In this document: positions 59,918-64,000 of the stretch, in pieces | How positions within the stretch are numbered: position 1 is the stretch's first letter | How the letters are laid out: each line of letters starts with the position of its first letter | DNA from: Methylobacterium sp. Leaf108 | GTDB taxonomy: Bacteria; Pseudomonadota; Alphaproteobacteria; Rhizobiales; Beijerinckiaceae | DNA: 64,000 nt | NCBI RefSeq assembly: GCF_001423265.1 | Contig: NZ_LMND01000035.1 | Location: 64,639-128,638 of the forward strand | Direction: 5' to 3' | The notes under the pieces: model-generated | Seen by the model: the letters and a program-made list of their open reading frames with translations, nothing else | Database searches by the model: none | Told to the model about the DNA's origin: nothing | Position numbers and translations under genes: made by a program

Positions 59918-60256
59918 ATGAACCCGATCCATCCGGCGGCCCTGATCGCCGCGCTCGCCCTGTCTCCTCTGGTGGCGCTCGCCGCCCCAGCTCCCGAGCC
60001 GATGCGCTTCACCTCGCAATCGATCGAATTTCCGACCTCCGACCGGATTTTCCCCGACGGGCCGGGGGCGGAGGCCGTCAACAACAACTGCCTCGCCTGC
60101 CACTCGGCCGGGATGGTGCTGACCCAGCCCAAGCTCACGAAGGCGCAGTGGACCGAGACCGTGAACAAGATGGTTCACGTCTACAAGGCACCGGTCGATC
60201 CGGCCGACGTGCAGACCATCGTCGACTACCTCACGGCGTTGAAGCCGACGCCCTGA
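59918..60256 (+). CDS. sorB: SorB-type cytochrome c subunit (module 2)
   Basis: A 112-residue protein with signal peptide (MNPIHPAALIAALALSPLVA, cleavage near ALAAP) and one haem c site NNNCLACHSAGMVLTQPKLT. The Met in NKMVHVYKAPVDPADV could be an axial ligand. It begins 11 bp after the sorA stop behind a GAGGAG site. It should receive electrons from SorA and pass them to the respiratory chain. It is followed by a large stem-loop and then the propeller gene. Confidence 0.92.
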   Translation: MNPIHPAALIAALALSPLVALAAPAPEPMRFTSQSIEFPTSDRIFPDGPGAEAVNNNCLACHSAGMVLTQPKLTKAQWTETVNKMVHVYKAPVDPADVQTIVDYLTALKPTP

Positions 60257-60266
60257 ACCCCCGAAT

Positions 60267-60301
60267 CCCGAGGCCGCCGCGTTTTTTTCGCCGGCCTCGG
60301 G
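60267..60301. terminator. Stem-loop after sorB with a T-tract in its loop
   Basis: CCCGAGGCCG (60267-60276) pairs with CGGCCTCGGG (60292-60301). The loop contains seven consecutive T residues and can add CG pairs. The right arm ends on the first G of the downstream ECF-like -35 box, so termination and re-initiation may be linked. Confidence 0.55.
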
Positions 60302-60328
60302 GAATAGACCGCGCCCTCCGGCATCTCC
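60301..60328 (+). promoter_or_regulatory. ECF-like promoter upstream of the module 2 propeller gene
   Basis: GGAATA (60301-60306), 17 bp, then TCTCC (60324-60328) repeats the pattern found before sorA. The start codon of the propeller gene lies 113 bp downstream. Confidence 0.5.
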
Positions 60329-60440
60329 CCAGGGCGATGCACGGCCAAACCGGTCTCGCATCACGCAATCCGATTTCGAACCAGCCCTCACGGCAGGCCC
60401 CGGCCGCCGAACGAGCGCGCATGCCAGAGAGACACGCTTC

Positions 60441-61424
60441 ATGACCCACGTCCGCACCAGCCTCCGCACCCTCCTCGCCGGAGCCGCCTTGCTCCTCGCC
60501 CAGGCCCAGCCCGGGTTCGCCGCCGGCTTCGACGGCGCGATCAAGAACAACGCCCTGGCGCTGAACGCCGCTGGGACCGTGGCCGCTGTGTCGAACAGCG
60601 AGGAGAGCGCCGTCATCGTCTACGACGTCGCGAAGGGCACGGTGCTGCGCCGCCTCGACGGCTTCGTCACGCCGCGCAACATCGTGTTCGCGCCGGACGG
60701 CGCCCGCTTCTACGTCTCCGACAGCGGCACGGGCCGGATCACGGTCTATGAGACCGCCACCGGCAAGGAAGCCGGCGTTCTCGCCGCCGGCCCCGGCGCG
60801 TTCGGCACGGTGCTCTCGGCCGATGGGGCCAAGCTCTACGTCAACAACGAGGCCGCGAGCACGCTGACCGTGTTCGACACCAGGACCATGCTCGCCGAGG
60901 CCGTGATCCCCGGCTTCTCGCAGCCGCGCCAGGGCGTGAAGCTGTCGCCTGACGGCAAGACCGTGTTCGTGACGAACTTCCTCGGCGACAAGATCACGTT
61001 GGTCGATACCGCCACCAACAAGATCACCGGCGAGATCGCCGGGTTCGACAAGCTGCGCGCCATCTCGATCACCAAGGACGGTAAGACGCTGTTTGCCGCC
61101 AACAGCGGCCGCAACACCATCGGCGTGATCGATGTCGCCGCCCGTAAGGTCACCTCCGAGGTGGCAGTGGGCAAGGACCCCTACGGCGCCGCGCTGACCC
61201 CGGACGGGCACTTCGTCTATTCGGGCAACCTCAAGGACAACTCGCTCTCGGTGATCGACACCGGCACCCTCAAGGTCGTCGCCACGGTGACCGGCCTGAA
61301 CGAGCCGCGCCAGGCGATCGCGTTCTCGGCCGACAACGCCCACGCCTACGTCCTCAACCGCGACCTCAGCGTCGCCGTGGTGGACCGGGCGAAGAACGCG
61401 GTCATCTCGACGATGAAGCCCTGA
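60441..61424 (+). CDS. Exported YncE-like beta-propeller protein (module 2)
   Basis: A 327-residue periplasmic protein. The signal peptide is followed by about seven YVTN-type blades (e.g. ESAVIVYDVAKGTVLRRLDG, GRITVYETATGKEAGVLA, DKITLVDTATNKITGEIAG, NTIGVIDVAARKVTSEVAVG, NSLSVIDTGTLKVVATVTG). It lacks the 120-residue C-terminal domain of the module 1 relative. It is placed between the SorAB genes and a third sulfite-oxidase homologue. The recurring pairing with SorAB suggests a functional partner such as a scaffold, chaperone or sensor; no catalytic motif is seen. Confidence 0.9.
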   Translation: MTHVRTSLRTLLAGAALLLAQAQPGFAAGFDGAIKNNALALNAAGTVAAVSNSEESAVIVYDVAKGTVLRRLDGFVTPRNIVFAPDGARFYVSDSGTGRITVYETATGKEAGVLAAGPGAFGTVLSADGAKLYVNNEAASTLTVFDTRTMLAEAVIPGFSQPRQGVKLSPDGKTVFVTNFLGDKITLVDTATNKITGEIAGFDKLRAISITKDGKTLFAANSGRNTIGVIDVAARKVTSEVAVGKDPYGAALTPDGHFVYSGNLKDNSLSVIDTGTLKVVATVTGLNEPRQAIAFSADNAHAYVLNRDLSVAVVDRAKNAVISTMKP

Positions 61425-61503
61425 GGCGACGCGCGCCGGGGGCCTTGTCGGTTCCCGGCGCGTTCTCGTCGTCGACACCTCACGAACGCAGGACAAAGAC
61501 CCC

Positions 61504-62589
61504 ATGCTCGGCCTGTTCCAGCGCAAGGACCGCCTCATCGTCCACGGCAAGGCGCCCTACAACGCCGAGCCGCCGCTCGATCGCCTGCGCGCGGCCTTCC
61601 TCACCGATCAGGCCGACTTCTACGTTCGCAGCCACGGTGATATCCCGGACCTCGACGCCGACAGCTACCGCCTGACCGTCGACGGGATGGTCGTGACGCC
61701 GCTCGAACTGTCCGTCGCCGATCTGAAGGCACGCTTCGCGCACGTCACCGTCACGGCGGTGATGCAATGCGCCGGCAACCGCCGGGCCGACATGTTGGCG
61801 GTGGCGCCGGTCTCCGGTGACCCGTGGGCGGCCGGCGCCATCGGCAACGCGGAATGGACCGGCGTGCGCCTCGCCGACGTGCTGCGCGCGGCCGGCCTCG
61901 ACGCGGGGGGCGCACGTCACGTCGCCTTCGAGAGCCACGACCGGATCGCGGACACGGACACGCGCTTCGGCGCCTCGATCCCGCTCGCCAAGGCGCTGGC
62001 CCCCGAGACGCTGCTCGCCTTCGCGATGAACGGCGAGCCTCTCGCCCCCGAGCACGGCCATCCGTTGCGAGTGGTGGTGCCGGGCTTTGCCGGCATCCGC
62101 AGCCCGAAATGGCTCGCCCGCATCACGGTGCAGGATCACCCCTCCGACAACCCGATGCAGGCCGACGACTACAAGCTGTTTCCGCCCGACGTGACCGCCG
62201 AGACCGCGGACCCCGTCCACGGCATCACCATCGAGGCGATGCCGCTCAACAGCGCGATCTGCGAGCCCGCCCGCGGCGCAGCGTTGAAGGCCGGCCGGCA
62301 AGCGATCCGCGGCTACGCCATCGCCAGCGACCGCGCGGTCGCCCGCGTCGATGTCTCGACGGATGGCGGTCGCAGCTGGGCGCAGGCCCGGATCGAGCGC
62401 GATGCCGACGCGCCCTACGCCTGGACGTTCTGGGAGATCGAGCGCGAGCTGACGACCGGCGAGCACGAACTCGCGGTGCGGGCCTGGGATTCCGCCGGCC
62501 AGACCCAGCCGGCCGCGCCCGACGACACCTGGAACTACAAGGGCTACCTCAGCGCCGCCTGGCACCGGGTACGGGTCACGGTGGCCTGA
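61504..62589 (+). CDS. Leaderless sulfite-oxidase family molybdoenzyme
   Basis: A 361-residue protein of the eukaryote-type sulfite oxidase fold without a signal peptide: it begins MLGLFQRKDRLIVHGKAPYN, resembling cytosolic or plant forms. The Mo Cys is in VMQCAGNRRADM, followed by IGNAEWTGVRLADVLRAAGL, FAMNGEPLAPEHGHPLRVVV and the C-terminal domain with VARVDVSTDGGRSWAQARI. A conserved pterin-contact FYVRSHGDIPDLD segment is present. The acceptor may be oxygen or an unknown protein. As a third family member beside SorAB it may act in the cytoplasm, unless it is exported with a partner. Confidence 0.9.
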   Translation: MLGLFQRKDRLIVHGKAPYNAEPPLDRLRAAFLTDQADFYVRSHGDIPDLDADSYRLTVDGMVVTPLELSVADLKARFAHVTVTAVMQCAGNRRADMLAVAPVSGDPWAAGAIGNAEWTGVRLADVLRAAGLDAGGARHVAFESHDRIADTDTRFGASIPLAKALAPETLLAFAMNGEPLAPEHGHPLRVVVPGFAGIRSPKWLARITVQDHPSDNPMQADDYKLFPPDVTAETADPVHGITIEAMPLNSAICEPARGAALKAGRQAIRGYAIASDRAVARVDVSTDGGRSWAQARIERDADAPYAWTFWEIERELTTGEHELAVRAWDSAGQTQPAAPDDTWNYKGYLSAAWHRVRVTVA

Positions 62590-62591
62590 CC

Positions 62592-62963
62592 TCACGCCCA
62601 GAGCAGGGCGGTAGCCGCGAGGCCCGAGATCGCGATGAGCAGGGCCGCGATCCCAACGGTGAGGAGGCGCGGCATCATCGGGATCTCGGCATGGGCGAGC
62701 CGTGCCCGGATCGCCCGGTCCCGCCACACGGCACCGGCGAACGAGGCGAGCGCGCAGGCGATCAGCGTCAGCGACAGCACCTTCAGCGGCCAGACCGCGA
62801 GCACCTCTCGCAGGAAGCGCTGCGCGGCGAGGCCGACGCCGAGGAAGGCGAGCCCGGTGCGAAGCCACGCGACGAAGGTGCGCTCGGCCGCCAGCACGGT
62901 CCGGTCCTCAGCGAGCCTGACCCGCGGGTCGTCTGGCGGCACGGGTTTCGCGGGCTCGCTCAT
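62592..62963 (-). CDS. DUF202 family small membrane protein
   Basis: A 123-residue protein with three predicted helices (about 33-48, 57-78 and 97-120) and the family signature LAEDRTVLAAERTFVAWLRTGLAFLGVG. DUF202 (YidH-like) proteins are of unknown function. Its ATG overlaps the LysR stop (ATGA), so it is translated from the same message. It is convergent with the third molybdoenzyme gene (2 bp between stops). Confidence 0.88.
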   Translation of the reverse strand: MSEPAKPVPPDDPRVRLAEDRTVLAAERTFVAWLRTGLAFLGVGLAAQRFLREVLAVWPLKVLSLTLIACALASFAGAVWRDRAIRARLAHAEIPMMPRLLTVGIAALLIAISGLAATALLWA

Positions 62964-63850
62964 TCGGCATCCGCCGTTGCGATCAAATCGAGCAGCGCGT
63001 CGGCGGCCCGGCTGCGGTAGCGCTCCTTGTGGCGCAGTACCCGGAACGGCCGGCTCGGCAGGGCGAACGCCGCCCGTACCAGGGTCCCGGCTCGAAGCGC
63101 TGCGGCGACCACGGTCTCGGACAGCACGGCGGCCCCGCCCCCGGCCTCGACGGCGGCGCGGACCGCCTCGTTAGAAGGCAGTTCGAGCGTGACCCGGAGC
63201 CGGGCCACGGCCAGACCGGCCTCCGTGAGCGCCGCCTCGAAAGCCGAGCGGGTTCCCGATCCCGCCTCGCGCAGCACCCAATTGGCCGTTGCGAGCTCCT
63301 TGAGTTCGAGGGCAGTAGCCCCGGCGAAGGGATGGCCAGGAGCGACTACGAGGACAAGCTGGTCTCGCGCGATGGTCGTGCTCGCGAGCGTCGGGTCGTC
63401 CAGCGCTCCCTCAACGAAGCCGAGTTCGGCCTGCCCGGCGCGGACCGCGTCGGCGGCGTCGGTGGTGTTGCCCACCGCCAGCCGGATAGCGATCTCGGGG
63501 TAGGCCCGGCGGAAGGCAACGAGATGGCGCGGCAGCCAGTCGCTGGCGATGGTCTGGCTGGCGTAAAGCGCCAACGTCCCTCGTCGCATGCCGCTGAGGT
63601 CTGCGAGCACCAGTTCGGCGGCCTCCGCCCGGGCGAGCACGGCACGGGCCTCGACAAGGAACGTGCGCCCCGCCTCGGTCAGCTCGATCCCGCGGCCGAC
63701 CCGGTGGAACAACTTGGTGGCGTGACGCCCCTCGATATTGGCGATCGCCGCGCTGACCGCCGACTGGACGAGGTTCAGTGCCTCGGCGGCCCGCGTCACG
63801 TGCTGCCGCTCGGCCACCGCCACGAAGATGCGGAGCTGGTCGAGGGTCAT
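62960..63850 (-). CDS. LysR-type transcriptional regulator
   Basis: A 296-residue LTTR. The N-terminal winged helix MTLDQLRIFVAVAERQHVTR and AAEALNLVQSAVSAAIANIE is followed by an effector-binding domain (about 90-296). The sequence class resembles YeiE/CysB-like regulators of sulfur genes, but I cannot assign it firmly. The location opposite three sulfite-oxidase-type genes and near YeiH fits a sulfite-responsive regulator. AACG(G)AATGATTA-type sites before yeiH and the small exported gene are candidate targets. Its ATG overlaps the upstream gene's stop. Confidence 0.9.
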   Translation of the reverse strand: MTLDQLRIFVAVAERQHVTRAAEALNLVQSAVSAAIANIEGRHATKLFHRVGRGIELTEAGRTFLVEARAVLARAEAAELVLADLSGMRRGTLALYASQTIASDWLPRHLVAFRRAYPEIAIRLAVGNTTDAADAVRAGQAELGFVEGALDDPTLASTTIARDQLVLVVAPGHPFAGATALELKELATANWVLREAGSGTRSAFEAALTEAGLAVARLRVTLELPSNEAVRAAVEAGGGAAVLSETVVAAALRAGTLVRAAFALPSRPFRVLRHKERYRSRAADALLDLIATADAE

Positions 63851-64000
63851 GGCTGCTGCCGATCCGGCGCGAGGCCGCGGACCTGCGCATCAACCGCCTG
63901 CGCGACGGTGAGCAGCCGGGCCTCGTCGGTCCGACCGGTGACGACGTAGGACATGCCGCCATCGACCCAGGAGAAAGCGGCGACGTCGCCCTCGCGGGCG
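63847..64000 (-). CDS. Probable anti-sigma factor, C-terminal part (runs off the window)
   Basis: The last 50 codons of a gene continuing beyond the right edge. The segment FSWVDGGMSYVVTGRTDEAR resembles the end of membrane anti-sigma factors, where a strand pair around W.d.g..Y.v.G is typical. It matches in style the module 1 protein's FAYRLTGEQLD region. Its stop overlaps the LysR start (ATGA). The first full codon ends at 63999. If correct, an ECF sigma gene should lie just outside the window, mirroring module 1. Confidence 0.55.
   Translation of the reverse strand, partial: AREGDVAAFSWVDGGMSYVVTGRTDEARLLTVAQAVDAQVRGLAPDRQQP

Overview
The window is GC-rich DNA from an alphaproteobacterium, most likely Methylobacterium/Methylorubrum or a close relative. 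This is an inference from gene content (hdaA, ppk-ppx, purM-purN, many exported redox proteins) and base composition; no rRNA or tRNA gene was found to confirm it.

Left part (1-29.8 kb) looks like ordinary chromosome. It holds an AaeXAB-like aromatic-acid efflux set (775-3999) with a DUF4345 membrane protein, a GNAT acetyltransferase, a glutathione transferase and a decayed BMP-family binding-protein gene (6285-6545). The block purN-purM / AI-2E transporter / hdaA / ppk / ppx runs from 7361 to 15227. It is followed by a taurine/nitrate-type ABC permease and ATPase without a binding protein, a PAS-GGDEF protein, and a catabolic locus. That locus combines a D-2-hydroxyglutarate dehydrogenase-like FAD/FeS enzyme, a class III CoA-transferase and a tripartite tricarboxylate transporter (18746-26453). 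A four-cysteine small protein and a dCACHE-HAMP-GGDEF diguanylate cyclase close this part.

From 29.95 to about 36.5 kb there is an integrated element: a tyrosine integrase, a Rep-like protein with an H-x-H-x3-H pattern, an AlpA/Xis-type DNA-binding protein, AT-rich orphan genes, an ArdC-type antirestriction protein, and about 1.1 kb without a credible gene. A 14-bp direct repeat (29763 and 35652) may mark its ends. An interleaved double inverted repeat at 32103-32162 has the pairing order of an H-type pseudoknot.

From 36.5 to 45 kb lies a copper module: a glutaredoxin-MauE fusion, CueR, two CueR-type operators, a 60-residue Cys/Met-rich exported peptide, a DUF305 protein, CusA and an enlarged CusB, a His-rich exported protein and a CopZ-type chaperone. 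An acyltransferase gene interrupted by one in-frame stop follows.

From 46.8 kb to the right edge the theme is sulfite-type molybdoenzymes. Module 1 (46787-51880, minus strand) is ECF sigma, anti-sigma, SorA-like enzyme, cytochrome c, DUF305 and beta-propeller. Module 2 (58683-62589, plus strand) is SorA, SorB cytochrome c, beta-propeller and a leaderless sulfite-oxidase homologue. Beside module 2 are LysR and DUF202 genes and the end of another probable anti-sigma gene, with YeiH-type and SLAC1/Ssu1-type exporters nearby. A GGAATA-N17-TCTCC-like promoter pattern lies upstream of both sorA genes and the second propeller gene. A complete 1361-bp IS66-type insertion sequence with an 8-bp target duplication separates the two modules.
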